From: Alcanivorax sp.
Lineage (GTDB): Bacteria; Pseudomonadota; Gammaproteobacteria; Pseudomonadales; Alcanivoracaceae
DNA length: 64,000 nucleotides
Assembly: GCF_017794965.1 (NCBI RefSeq)
Contig: NZ_CP051240.1
Location: 1,488,001-1,552,000 of the forward strand
Direction: 5' to 3'
The notes below the pieces were generated by a model. The model did not search any database. It was given only the letters and a program-made list of their open reading frames with translations, and was not told where the DNA came from. Shown here piece by piece: positions 42,137-50,399 of this stretch (positions within the stretch are counted from its first letter, which is position 1; each line of letters begins with the position of its first letter). The position numbers and the translations under genes were made by a program.

Positions 42137-43168
42137 TCAGTATTTATTATCAGGGTCTTGGGCCTGTTCTTCCAACTTCCAGCGCTGAACGGCCACCTGC
42201 TGCTTGATTTGTTCCAGGATATCCAGAAGTGTATCGCGTAACAGTTCATCGAGCTGTTCGCCGTCCCCACGGCTGGCATCCAGTACATCGTGGAACAGTT
42301 GTTCCAGCTGTGCCCTGTTGGCCTGGGAAGACAGGTCCTCTACCAGCTGATCCACAAAGGCACTGCCGGTTTCTCGCACGGCGTCACCAACCAGGGCGAT
42401 GGCCCGAGGCCCCGCTACCGGAATGGCCGCCAGCCGCTTGCCGGCCGGGGTACGGGTGATGGCTTCGTCGGTGAGATGCGCGAAATATCCGGCCAGCTCA
42501 TCACGGTATTCGCTGTGGGTCTTGCGAGTGGCTGCAGCAATGCGCTCCGCCACGAAGGCCACCAGCTTTTCCTGGCGGGGTGCCAGCACATCCTTTTCGA
42601 TACGATGCAGTAGTGGGCTGCCACCGCCCACTTCTCGCTGAGCACCACTGAGTACCTGCAAAACAACCCGGTCGGATATTTCTTCCACCAGAATGTTGTA
42701 GTACTTGATCAGGGTCTGGCCCAGCCAGGTTTGGGACAGATCGATGATGCCCATCCGTTGCAGGCGGAACAGCAGGTTGACCACCCGCAGAATCCGTAAC
42801 CAGCGGAAACTGCCCACCGGGATACAACCGAGCAGGTCGTACCAGTGGGCAAAGGGATAGAAAAACCACCGGTGGTAAGTACCCCGGGCGATTGCTACGG
42901 CCCAGCGCACGGCAAATTCGGTGAGGTAGACCGCCACAAAGCAGAGGTCGTAGAACAGAAAATCGGCGTGAATGGTGTCGCGGTAGAAATTGTGGAACGC
43001 CGGCGTGTGGTTGGCCAGTAACTGGGCAAAAGGCGGCACCTGGAAAAGCCAGTCGAACAGGATCAGTGCCAGATTGGCAATCACCAGGGTGATCATGAAC
43101 AGATCGACCAGGAAACCCAGACTATCCAGATTGGGTTTCAGCTTTTCCGGGTGCAGCTTTATCTTCAT
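42137..43168 (-). CDS. membrane protein with voltage-sensor-like N-terminal domain
   Basis: 343 residues. The N-terminal 150 residues have four hydrophobic segments (about 18-42, 62-85, 98-115, 120-140). The last is Arg-spaced (FRWLRILRVVNLLFRLQRMG), like S4 of a voltage sensor of the ion-transport superfamily. No pore helix or selectivity filter follows; instead there is a long charged, helical cytoplasmic tail (about 165-343). It could be a proton-channel-like or regulatory sensor. Function is inferred only. The ATG at 43168 overlaps the xthA stop (ATGA). Confidence 0.7.
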   Translation of the reverse strand: MKIKLHPEKLKPNLDSLGFLVDLFMITLVIANLALILFDWLFQVPPFAQLLANHTPAFHNFYRDTIHADFLFYDLCFVAVYLTEFAVRWAVAIARGTYHRWFFYPFAHWYDLLGCIPVGSFRWLRILRVVNLLFRLQRMGIIDLSQTWLGQTLIKYYNILVEEISDRVVLQVLSGAQREVGGGSPLLHRIEKDVLAPRQEKLVAFVAERIAAATRKTHSEYRDELAGYFAHLTDEAITRTPAGKRLAAIPVAGPRAIALVGDAVRETGSAFVDQLVEDLSSQANRAQLEQLFHDVLDASRGDGEQLDELLRDTLLDILEQIKQQVAVQRWKLEEQAQDPDNKY

Positions 43169-43980
43169 ACCTTGAATCTTGCCCACACAGGACAGTGATC
43201 GGAAGGCTTTTCCATTGCGCGCAGTTCGTAATCCACGCCGGTCTGGTCAAGCTTTTCCATCAAGGGCGCGGTGGCCAGCAGGGTGTCAATGCGCAGGCCG
43301 CGGCGCGGATCCCGTTCGAACCCTTTGGAGCGGTAGTCAAACCAAGAAAAAACATCATCGGTGTCCGGGTTCTGATGGCGGAATGTGTCCGTCAGGCCCC
43401 AGCCAGTCAGGCGTTCCCACCACTCACGTTCCTCCGGCAGAAAGCTGGTCTTGCCTTCACGCAGCCAGCGTTTGCGGTTGGCCTCGCCGATACCGATGTC
43501 CAGGTCCGTGGAAGAGATGTTGAAGTCGCCCATGACCACCACTTGCTGATCCGGTTGGTGGGCCTGTTCCAGATAGCTCTGAAGGTCCTCGTAGAACTTT
43601 TTCTTGGCTGGAAACTTGGTGGGGTGCTCACGGTTTTCACCTTGGGGGAAATAACCGTTGAGTACGGTGGTCGTGGACCCGTCCTTGTGACGCAAGGTAC
43701 CCATGATCATGCGCCGCTGGGCCTCCTCGTCATCGCCGGGGAAACCACAGGTCACCGATTCCAGTGGCTCCCGGGTAATAAGGGCCACGCCGTAGTGGCC
43801 TTTCTGGCCATGGTAATAGGGGTGGTAGCCCATATCGCGAACCGCCTGTTCGGGAAACTCCGGGTCATGGACCTTGGTTTCCTGAAGGCCGATCAGGGCC
43901 GGTTGGTACTTGTCGATTACGGCCTGCAACTGGTGCAGACGCGCGCGAATTCCGTTGATGTTGAAAGAAATCAGGGTCAT
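43165..43980 (-). CDS. xthA: exodeoxyribonuclease III
   Basis: A 271-residue AP endonuclease / 3'-5' exonuclease of base-excision repair. Motifs in order: ISFNINGIRAR, GLQETKVHD (metal Glu), GHYGVALITR, MGDFNIS, WWERL and the closing PSDHCPVWARF. ATG 43980 has GGAGG upstream; the frame continues further 5' but only the usual start is supported. It is the first gene of the four-gene minus-strand group. Confidence 0.93.
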   Translation of the reverse strand: MTLISFNINGIRARLHQLQAVIDKYQPALIGLQETKVHDPEFPEQAVRDMGYHPYYHGQKGHYGVALITREPLESVTCGFPGDDEEAQRRMIMGTLRHKDGSTTTVLNGYFPQGENREHPTKFPAKKKFYEDLQSYLEQAHQPDQQVVVMGDFNISSTDLDIGIGEANRKRWLREGKTSFLPEEREWWERLTGWGLTDTFRHQNPDTDDVFSWFDYRSKGFERDPRRGLRIDTLLATAPLMEKLDQTGVDYELRAMEKPSDHCPVWARFKV

Positions 43981-44117
43981 GGCGCCTCCTTGGTGAACGC
44001 ATTGTACACGAACCCTTGTCCGTGACAGGCCCGCATCTGGCGTTATCAGACATGGTATGGGGTGAATGGACTTGGCTATCATGTTTCCTTTGCTTGCTGC
44101 TATGTTCGGGAGAGACC

Positions 44118-44933
44118 ATGTCTGCAGTACCTGAAGAGAAACCGGTTCTGGCCTTTGCCCATGCCAATGGCATTCCCGGCCACAGCTACGACACCTTTCT
44201 GGCGCCCTTCGAAGCACGCTATCAGTTATATGTGGTGGACCGGATTGGCCATGACCCGGCCTATCCGGTGGATGCACAGTGGCGCAGCCTGAGCCAGGAG
44301 CTGGAAGCACAACTGGCACCCTTGCCCAAACCCATTGTCGGTGTCGGCCACTCACTGGGATCGGTGCTGATGTATCTGGTCGCTCAGCGGCACCCTGACT
44401 GGTTCTCCGCCCTGGTCATGCTTGATCCGCCCATGATGAACGGTGTGCATGGTTTCATGATCAACGTGGCCAAGATGATGGGGCAGATCGACAAGGTCAC
44501 CCCCGCAGGAAAAAGCAGCGGCAGGCTGGATTACTGGCCCGACTGGGAGGCGGTGGAGAGTTATTTTGGCTCCCGTGGGTTGTTCCGTGCCTTCGATCCG
44601 CGTTGTCTGAAAGATTACCTCAAGGCCGGACTGGAGCCCTGGCAGGATGGCTGGCGGTTGCGGTTCCGGCCTGAAACGGAAGTGGCTATTTTCCGTGAAA
44701 CGCCCACTGCCGCTACGGGCATGCCCCGATTGAATGTTCCGGCGGCGGTGGTTACCGGGAAGCATTCTCCGTCGCCTTTTCTGCACAGCGCACGACGAAT
44801 CGCACGGCGTCATCACATGATTCATCGTATCGCCGAGGGCAGTCATATGTATCCGCTGGAGAAGCCGGAAGAAACCCGCGCACTGTGTGATGAACTGCTT
44901 GAGCTACTTCTCGCGGACGGGGGGCGCGGATGA
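44118..44933 (+). CDS. alpha/beta-hydrolase, first of a tandem pair
   Basis: A 271-residue soluble alpha/beta-hydrolase. The oxyanion region is FAHANGIPGHSYDTFLAP, the nucleophile elbow is GHSLGS, and a late histidine is in IAEGSHMYPLEKPEE. Substrate unknown; an esterase or lipase-like role is likely. ATG 44118 has GGGAGAG upstream. It overlaps the next hydrolase gene by 4 bp. Confidence 0.83.
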   Translation: MSAVPEEKPVLAFAHANGIPGHSYDTFLAPFEARYQLYVVDRIGHDPAYPVDAQWRSLSQELEAQLAPLPKPIVGVGHSLGSVLMYLVAQRHPDWFSALVMLDPPMMNGVHGFMINVAKMMGQIDKVTPAGKSSGRLDYWPDWEAVESYFGSRGLFRAFDPRCLKDYLKAGLEPWQDGWRLRFRPETEVAIFRETPTAATGMPRLNVPAAVVTGKHSPSPFLHSARRIARRHHMIHRIAEGSHMYPLEKPEETRALCDELLELLLADGGRG

Positions 44934-45781
44934 AGCCCACAGAAATCCAGTTTCAGGTGTATGGGCAAACCCTGGCTGCACTGCGCTGGGAAGGAGAGGG
45001 TGAGCCCATCCTGGCTCTTCACGGCTGGCTGGATAATGCGGCCTCCTTTTTGCCTCTGGCCGAGCATCTGGGCAGACCGCTGGTGGCGCTGGATTTTTCC
45101 GGCCATGGCCACTCGGAGCATCGCCCGGATGAGGCCGCCACACACCTGGTTGATCATGTCCGGGACGTCAGGGCGGTGGCTGACCAGCTGGGCTGGGGGC
45201 GATTCACATTGATGGGGCATTCCATGGGGGCAGGGGTGGCTTGTCTTTTCTCGGCGGCGTGCCCGGAATATGTGTCACGTCTGGTACTTATCGAGGGACT
45301 GGGCCCGCCCACCACCCAGCCGGAAGAGGTGGCCTCCACATTACGCAAGGCCCTGGATGACATGAATGCCCACGCCAGCAAGCGTAAACCGGTGTATGCC
45401 GACATTGCCGATGCTATTGAAGCCCGAACCCGTGGCTTTGGCGGCTTGAGTCATGAAGCGTCTGCGTTACTGGTGGAGCGGGGGGTGGTGCCGGTATCCG
45501 GTGGCTGGACCTGGCGCTCCGACAGCCGGCTCAGACTCACCTCTTCATTGCGCCTCACGGAGCAGCAGGTAGAGGGGTTCCTCCGCGCCATTGAGGCGCC
45601 GGTCTGCCTGGTTATGGGGGGGCAGGGGATGGGTGGCAGCGGCATGTTCGAGCACCGACTGGAATGGCTTAACCGTGTGGAGGTGGTGCGGTTACCCGGA
45701 CGTCACCATTTGCATATGGAGTCGCCGGCGGACGTTGCCAGCAGCATCCATCGATTTCTTTGCGCTGAACCCCCTCTCTGA
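44930..45781 (+). CDS. alpha/beta-hydrolase, second of a tandem pair
   Basis: A 283-residue alpha/beta-hydrolase. LALHGWLDNAASFLPLAEHL is the oxyanion-hole region, GHSMGAG the nucleophile elbow, and the last His is in LPGRHHLHMESP. It resembles MhpC/serine-esterase-like proteins common in Pseudomonas. The protein is only distantly related to the previous one, so this is an operon pairing rather than a recent duplication. Confidence 0.85.
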   Translation: MKPTEIQFQVYGQTLAALRWEGEGEPILALHGWLDNAASFLPLAEHLGRPLVALDFSGHGHSEHRPDEAATHLVDHVRDVRAVADQLGWGRFTLMGHSMGAGVACLFSAACPEYVSRLVLIEGLGPPTTQPEEVASTLRKALDDMNAHASKRKPVYADIADAIEARTRGFGGLSHEASALLVERGVVPVSGGWTWRSDSRLRLTSSLRLTEQQVEGFLRAIEAPVCLVMGGQGMGGSGMFEHRLEWLNRVEVVRLPGRHHLHMESPADVASSIHRFLCAEPPL

Positions 45782-45917
45782 TACCGCCGGTCCGGGGCAC
45801 GACTGGTTCACTGACCAAAAGCATCAGCCCAATGGTTGGCAAAGTGCAAAGTGTCATGGTGCAGCGTGGTGGCTCCTCGCTAAGCTGAATTGGAAATGAC
45901 ATCGAGGAGCTTCAAAG

Positions 45918-46379
45918 ATGAAAGTGGTAGAGGCGGCATCACTGGCCGAGTACGTTGGCAAGGAACTGGGTGCATCGGAATGGTTTGAAATTGACCAGGA
46001 CCGAATCAACGCGTTTGCCGATGCCACTCTGGATCATCAGTTCATCCACGTGGATCCAGAGCAGGCCAAGAATACCCCGTTTGGATCCACCATTGCCCAC
46101 GGTTATCTGACCCTGTCACTGTTGCCTTACCTGCAGAGCACCATTGATGGCTTCCTGCAGCCCAAGGGCATGAAAATGGCCATGAACTACGGCTTCGACA
46201 AGTTGCGCTTCATGGCGCCAGTGAAGGTGGGCAAGCGGGTACGTGCAGTGGCCACCCTGATGGAAGCGACTGAAAAGCGTGAAGGCCAGTGGCTGCTCAA
46301 GTTCGGTTTCAATGTGGAGATTGAAGGTGAAGAGAAGCCGGCACTGGCTGCCGAATGGCTGCTCATGTACTTCATCTGA
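45918..46379 (+). CDS. MaoC-like (R)-specific enoyl-CoA hydratase family protein
   Basis: A 153-residue single hot-dog protein. The hydratase-2 motif is intact: FADATLDHQFIHVDPEQA with the catalytic Asp and His, followed by GSTIAHGYLTLSLLP. It would hydrate trans-2-enoyl-CoA in beta-oxidation or supply of (R)-3-hydroxyacyl-CoA; the exact role is inference. GAGGAG lies before the ATG. It is likely monocistronic and has its own terminator. Confidence 0.85.
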   Translation: MKVVEAASLAEYVGKELGASEWFEIDQDRINAFADATLDHQFIHVDPEQAKNTPFGSTIAHGYLTLSLLPYLQSTIDGFLQPKGMKMAMNYGFDKLRFMAPVKVGKRVRAVATLMEATEKREGQWLLKFGFNVEIEGEEKPALAAEWLLMYFI

Positions 46380-46402
46380 ATTCACTCTCTTCCTCTCCTG
46401 GT

Positions 46403-46441
46403 CAGGCCCGTGATGTGTGCATTGCGGGCCTGATTTTTTTT
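46403..46441 (+). terminator. Rho-independent terminator after the MaoC-like gene
   Basis: CAGGCCCG and CGGGCCTG arms around a 14-nt loop, followed by eight T after a single A. Confidence 0.85.
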
Positions 46442-46746
46442 ATGCCGCTCCGCCGCCGCATCAGGCTTCTACAAGCGAGATTGAGCTTTATCTTCGGCTT
46501 GCCGATGCCCGATATTGTCGCCAATCCCTCCCTCAGATTCTGCAGAAACACCCATGATTTCTGTCTGCAAGCGCTCAAAGTTTAGCCGGTTTGTTAATAT
46601 ATGTAGCCAAGCGGCTGATTTAAAAGAAGTTAATTTCCCATAATGCCCGCTGGGCAGGCTGGTAAATCTGCGTCGATAATCGTAATGTAAGCCTAACGTC
46701 TTAGTGCTGGTGACATGGGTGACCGGCGGGCTAATCAGGAACGATC
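46442..46746. other. Gene-free region upstream of the hydrolase/REC-GGDEF operon
   Basis: About 305 bp. AT-rich stretches near 46590-46650 (GTTAATATATG, TTAAAAGAAGTTAATTTCCC) probably hold the promoter, but no clear -35/-10 pair stands out. No repeat or RNA is recognised. Confidence 0.5.
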
Positions 46747-47700
46747 ATGTGGCACCGTACCCGACAGTGGTTACGTCGTGTGGTGGATAACCGCTCGGCG
46801 ATTCGACGCGATCTGAGGCTGGGGCTGTCCCACGCTGCAGATTTGCCTCGCCTGTTCCTGCCACTGGGCGAAGAGCCCGGAGCCCGTTCGGAATTGTCCC
46901 TGTCCTCCTATTCCAGTACCAGTGATGCCCTGGTGTCATTGCTGCAACTGATCGTGCCAGCCACGCGGGAGTCTATTAGCCAGGGCTCTCTGGTTTGCCA
47001 CCCGCCACGATCTGCAGGCCCCAGGGAAAACGTGCGCTGGTTTTTCATCAATGGGATGGGGACCGCCCCTGCTGTGGCGCTGCTGAATGCCAGCGAAATT
47101 GCACGCCATTTCCAGCGGCCGGTTACCTTGATTCATACGCCGACCTGGGGCTTGCTGCGAGATATTGCCGAGTCCATTACGGCTCGCACCTTGCGCAAGG
47201 ACGGTAAACTGTCGCGCCCGGCGCTGAATGTGCTGATTGATGCCCTGGAAAAGCAGGACCAGGTTGTCCTGGTCTGTCATTCCCAGGGCACCATTGTTGC
47301 CAGTTATATCGTGCGCAAGCTGTTGCGCAATCCGGCTACGCGTCAGCTGGTGCGCAAACTGGAAATCTATTGCATTGGCGGGGTGGCGGACAGTCTGGAG
47401 ATTGATCCCCAGCTGACATTGTCTGCCGGCCATCCAGTGCCTTATGTCGAGCATTTTGCCAATGGGCGTGATTACCTGGCAGAAGTGGGGATACTGGCGC
47501 ACCTGGACAGCACGGCGGGCACGGTCTATTGCCTGTCCGAGCGATCGGGCCATCTGCTCAACCAGCACTATTTGCCCGCCATTGTGCGGGGGGATTTCTG
47601 CCAGCGACGTTCCCGGCTCTATCGTTATGCGCGTGGGCGGGTTCCTGGACCCAAGGGCGCATTGTCTGTAGCGAAAACTTCAATGGGGCAGCATGGATAA
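46747..47700 (+). CDS. alpha/beta-hydrolase-fold protein of unknown function
   Basis: 317 residues, no signal peptide. The centre reads like an alpha/beta hydrolase: WFFINGMGTAPAVALLNA (oxyanion-like) and the nucleophile elbow CHSQGT in VVLVCHSQGTIVASYIVRK. An Asp/His pair (AHLDSTAG, LLNQHYLP) follows. The N-terminus is Arg-rich and helical. It could be a lipase or thioesterase. It overlaps the REC-GGDEF gene by 8 bp, which links it to a signalling operon of unknown purpose. Confidence 0.65.
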   Translation: MWHRTRQWLRRVVDNRSAIRRDLRLGLSHAADLPRLFLPLGEEPGARSELSLSSYSSTSDALVSLLQLIVPATRESISQGSLVCHPPRSAGPRENVRWFFINGMGTAPAVALLNASEIARHFQRPVTLIHTPTWGLLRDIAESITARTLRKDGKLSRPALNVLIDALEKQDQVVLVCHSQGTIVASYIVRKLLRNPATRQLVRKLEIYCIGGVADSLEIDPQLTLSAGHPVPYVEHFANGRDYLAEVGILAHLDSTAGTVYCLSERSGHLLNQHYLPAIVRGDFCQRRSRLYRYARGRVPGPKGALSVAKTSMGQHG

Positions 47701-48775
47701 CAAAAAGAAACCGCTGCTGCTGTTCGTTGACGATTCCAAAGTCATGCGACTGGCAGCCGACAAGATGCTTGGCCGGGAATTCCGGGTGGATGTGGCTGAA
47801 GACGGGGCGGCAGCCTGGAGCATGATCGAGAAGAATCCGGATTACAGCGTGGTGTTTTCTGACCTGGCCATGCCGGAAATGGATGGCTATGCCTTGCTGG
47901 GAAAGATCCGCAATAACCCGGATGAGGGCATTGCCAAGTTGCCGGTGATTATCGTCACTGGTGCAGAAAACGATGATGAGGCCCGCTCCCGTGCGCTGAG
48001 CCTGGGGGGCACGGATTTTATCAGTAAGCCGTTCAATTCAACGGATCTGTTGGCCCGGGCACGGGCCCATGCGAATTATCAGGAAGAGCGCAAGGCGCTG
48101 GCTCGTCAGGCCATGATGGACCCGTTGACGGGACTGGGGAATCAACGCTATCTGAAACACCGGCTGGGCCAGGAGCTGGCCCTGTCTGCCCGTCAGCAGA
48201 CACCGTTGTCCGTGGTTCAACTGGAGATTCACCAGTTCAACCAGTTCTTCCTGCAGCTCGGCAAACGGCGTGCGGATATGGTAATGATGAAGCTGGCGCA
48301 GCTTTTGAAAAGTGTCGTGCGCAAGGAAGATTCGCTGGCACGGACTAAAGTGGATCAATTCACCGTGCTGCTTCCTTCTGCGGATATCCATGGGGCCCGC
48401 CGTTTCGTGGAGCGGGCTATCAAGGTATGCGAGAAACTCTCTTTCCAGCACCGCGGCAGGCCGCAACGGCTGCCTGTTACCGTGGCAGTACATAGCCCGG
48501 GTAGCAGCAATGACCGTTCACCTGACGCTATCCAGAAGGTGCTCAGTGATTACATGGCCCGTGCCGCTGACGCGGGTGCAGGTACCGTGGTGGGGGATGA
48601 TGATGAGGTGTCTGCCGCAGGTACTGCGCCGGTAATGGGTGTCGAGCAGGCGCTGGCGCTGATTCAGGCAGGCAAGCAGCGCGTGGTCATTAATGCGCTA
48701 CCCGATTTGAAACGTCAGTTGATGCCTTTGCTCAAGCTGATGCAGCAGGCATCTTCTGGTCAGGAGACAGCATGA
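47693..48775 (+). CDS. response regulator with degenerate GGDEF domain
   Basis: 360 residues. Receiver domain 1-125 is intact: Asp13-Asp14, Asp57 and Lys112. A GGDEF-like domain (about 135-300) starts normally with DPLTGLGNQRYLKHRL, but the signature loop reads ARTKVDQF at 216-223 in place of G-R-x-G-G-D-E-F. Cyclase activity is therefore very unlikely; it may bind a nucleotide or act as a scaffold. The C-terminal helical tail (about 310-360) is unrecognised. It is coupled by overlaps to genes on both sides. Confidence 0.88.
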   Translation: MDNKKKPLLLFVDDSKVMRLAADKMLGREFRVDVAEDGAAAWSMIEKNPDYSVVFSDLAMPEMDGYALLGKIRNNPDEGIAKLPVIIVTGAENDDEARSRALSLGGTDFISKPFNSTDLLARARAHANYQEERKALARQAMMDPLTGLGNQRYLKHRLGQELALSARQQTPLSVVQLEIHQFNQFFLQLGKRRADMVMMKLAQLLKSVVRKEDSLARTKVDQFTVLLPSADIHGARRFVERAIKVCEKLSFQHRGRPQRLPVTVAVHSPGSSNDRSPDAIQKVLSDYMARAADAGAGTVVGDDDEVSAAGTAPVMGVEQALALIQAGKQRVVINALPDLKRQLMPLLKLMQQASSGQETA

Positions 48776-49281
48776 AAGTAAAAGTAGACCGGGAGTACCC
48801 GGTCAGTGTGGAGAAACTCTACGACATCATGACCAGCCGGGCGTTCTTCGAACAGCGCTTTGAGTGGGGTCGGGTGAAGGGGTACCGCTTTGAGGGTTTC
48901 GAAGAGACCGACAAGGGCCTGTTGTTACGTATTTTTCAGCCGGTCAGGATAAGGTCCGACAAGATACCCGGCTTTGCCCGCCGGTTTCTTCCGGAGCAGG
49001 CCGATTTGATGACGGAATTCCTCTGGACATCCCTGCCGGGCGAGGAGGGCTATCAGGCCAATTACCGTTTCCAGCTGGGCAATGTGCCGGTACACGTTGA
49101 AGGGAAAATGGTGTTGAGTCGAGATGGCGAAGCCCATGCCTTGCAGTGCACCGAAGTTGAGGTGTCTTCCTCGGTGCCTATTGTCGGCAAGAAACTGGTG
49201 TCCCTGCTTGCGGACAAGGTGGATGACGCCCTTGCGGGGGACTACCGCCAGACTTTGCGTTACGTGGAAGAGTGTGGCTGA
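48772..49281 (+). CDS. DUF2505 family protein (START-like fold)
   Basis: A 169-residue soluble protein. MKVKVDREYPVSVEKLYDIM and the alternating strand pattern up to SLLADKVDDALAGDYRQTLR match DUF2505, a SRPBCC/START-like fold that makes a hydrophobic cavity. The ligand is unknown. The start overlaps the REC-GGDEF stop (ATGA), so three genes (hydrolase, REC-GGDEF, DUF2505) form one unit. Confidence 0.8.
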   Translation: MKVKVDREYPVSVEKLYDIMTSRAFFEQRFEWGRVKGYRFEGFEETDKGLLLRIFQPVRIRSDKIPGFARRFLPEQADLMTEFLWTSLPGEEGYQANYRFQLGNVPVHVEGKMVLSRDGEAHALQCTEVEVSSSVPIVGKKLVSLLADKVDDALAGDYRQTLRYVEECG

Positions 49282-49283
49282 GA

Positions 49284-50087
49284 CTACAGGTGTGACCGGT
49301 AGCGCTTGCCCAGCTGCTTGAGGGCGTCTTCCCAGCGACGCCTGAACCAGCGTTTCTGCCGCCACTGGCTGCGGATTTCCGGCGTGGCAATCTGTAAGGG
49401 GCGATCATTGGGGATGGCGTCTACGATAGCGCCAGAGACTTCCTCCAGCGATGCGGCGGTCTGGCTGGCGCGGCGCTGAAACCGGGCCGAGCTCAGCGGG
49501 TCGCTGGCTTCGACAAGTGCGTCATATTCTGACAGCAGGGGTATGGCGATGGCAGAGACGCTGACGGCATTTTCATGCTGTTCCGCATAAAGGCTATCAC
49601 TCAGCGCCTTGATGGCCGCACTCATGGCACTCTGGCACGCCGTCATGGGGGCGGGAAGCAGACCAAATTCCAGGATCACATTAAGAATGCGCCCACGGTC
49701 CTGCTGGCGCAGTGCGCTCAGGCTGCTCTGGCAGAGGTGCACCGTATCCATCAGCTGAGCCTGAAGCTGATACTCCCACTGACTTGCCGACGTGGCTTCA
49801 AATGGCCCGACGCTGATATGGCGTGGCAGGTTGATCACCACATCCAGTTGCTGCCAACGACGCAGGATACGCTCCACATTGCGGCGATGGTCCTGACTCT
49901 GATGTCGGCGGGTTTCCAGAAACATGGCCTGCCGACCTTCGGCGTGGAGCTGTGAACACAGCTGATTGCCTGTAAAGCTGTCCTCGCCGGCGATCGCGAT
50001 ACGGTACTGCTCGCTCGCCAGCCACGCCACGGCCTCACCAAGGGGCGTGTCTCCGTGATGTATCAGCAGGACAGGGGCGTGTTTCAA
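49284..50087 (-). CDS. SDR-fold protein lacking the catalytic triad
   Basis: 267 residues with the SDR layout. The glycine loop is altered (HHGDTPLGEAVA), followed by VVINLPRHISVGPFEA at the NNAG position. The catalytic Ser strand reads LNVILEFGLL, and the usual Y-x-x-x-K becomes QSAMS in ACQSAMSAAIKALSDSLYAE. Ser, Tyr and Lys are all lost, so it is probably a non-enzymatic or binding protein. The C-terminus is very basic. It is convergent with the DUF2505 gene (2-bp gap) and divergent from a small membrane protein across two operator-like sites. Confidence 0.75.
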   Translation of the reverse strand: MKHAPVLLIHHGDTPLGEAVAWLASEQYRIAIAGEDSFTGNQLCSQLHAEGRQAMFLETRRHQSQDHRRNVERILRRWQQLDVVINLPRHISVGPFEATSASQWEYQLQAQLMDTVHLCQSSLSALRQQDRGRILNVILEFGLLPAPMTACQSAMSAAIKALSDSLYAEQHENAVSVSAIAIPLLSEYDALVEASDPLSSARFQRRASQTAASLEEVSGAIVDAIPNDRPLQIATPEIRSQWRQKRWFRRRWEDALKQLGKRYRSHL

Positions 50088-50128
50088 GTGGACTCCGATA
50101 CCCCGGAAAGGGGCAGAAAAAAATTAAT

Positions 50129-50146
50129 GTGAACAAGTGTTGACTT
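50129..50146. promoter_or_regulatory. DesT/TetR-like operator, site 1
   Basis: GTGAACAAGTGTTGACTT, an imperfect palindrome (TGAACA-AG-TGTTGA). From memory it closely resembles the DesT operator of Pseudomonas (GTGAAC-N3-TGTTGACT). Confidence 0.5.
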
Positions 50147-50157
50147 GGCTGATTGAT

Positions 50158-50175
50158 AAGTTAACATGTGTTCAC
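50158..50175. promoter_or_regulatory. DesT/TetR-like operator, site 2
   Basis: AAGTTAACATGTGTTCAC, the inverted counterpart of site 1; centres are 29 bp apart. It lies 23 bp before the ATG of the small membrane protein and so over its promoter. Confidence 0.5.
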
Positions 50176-50198
50176 AACCTGAATAAAGGAGTCATCCA

Positions 50199-50399
50199 AT
50201 GGCATCTTACGAGCAGATTTTCAAAGATATTATTGCCCTGGTCGCGGCAGTGTTCTGCGCCATTGTTCTGGTCGCAGGTCTCTCCCAAGTGAGTGAAACG
50301 CTGTTTCCCGCACTGCTGGCACTGGCCGTGATGGTCCCGGTGGTTTGCAGCAGCGCGGTGAGCCTGAAAAACGATCTCAGCGATCAGTTTACCGCCTGA
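50199..50399 (+). CDS. small two-helix membrane protein
   Basis: 66 residues, unrecognised. Two hydrophobic segments (about 9-29 and 34-54) form a likely helical hairpin in the inner membrane with short charged ends. A strong AAAGGAG lies before the ATG, so it is probably truly expressed. Two operator-like palindromes precede it. Its 3' end overlaps the convergent symporter gene by 16 bp. Confidence 0.65.
   Translation: MASYEQIFKDIIALVAAVFCAIVLVAGLSQVSETLFPALLALAVMVPVVCSSAVSLKNDLSDQFTA

Noticed and set aside
46355..46585. 76-codon open frame after the MaoC-like gene
   Set aside because: It crosses the terminator and lacks a ribosome-binding site.
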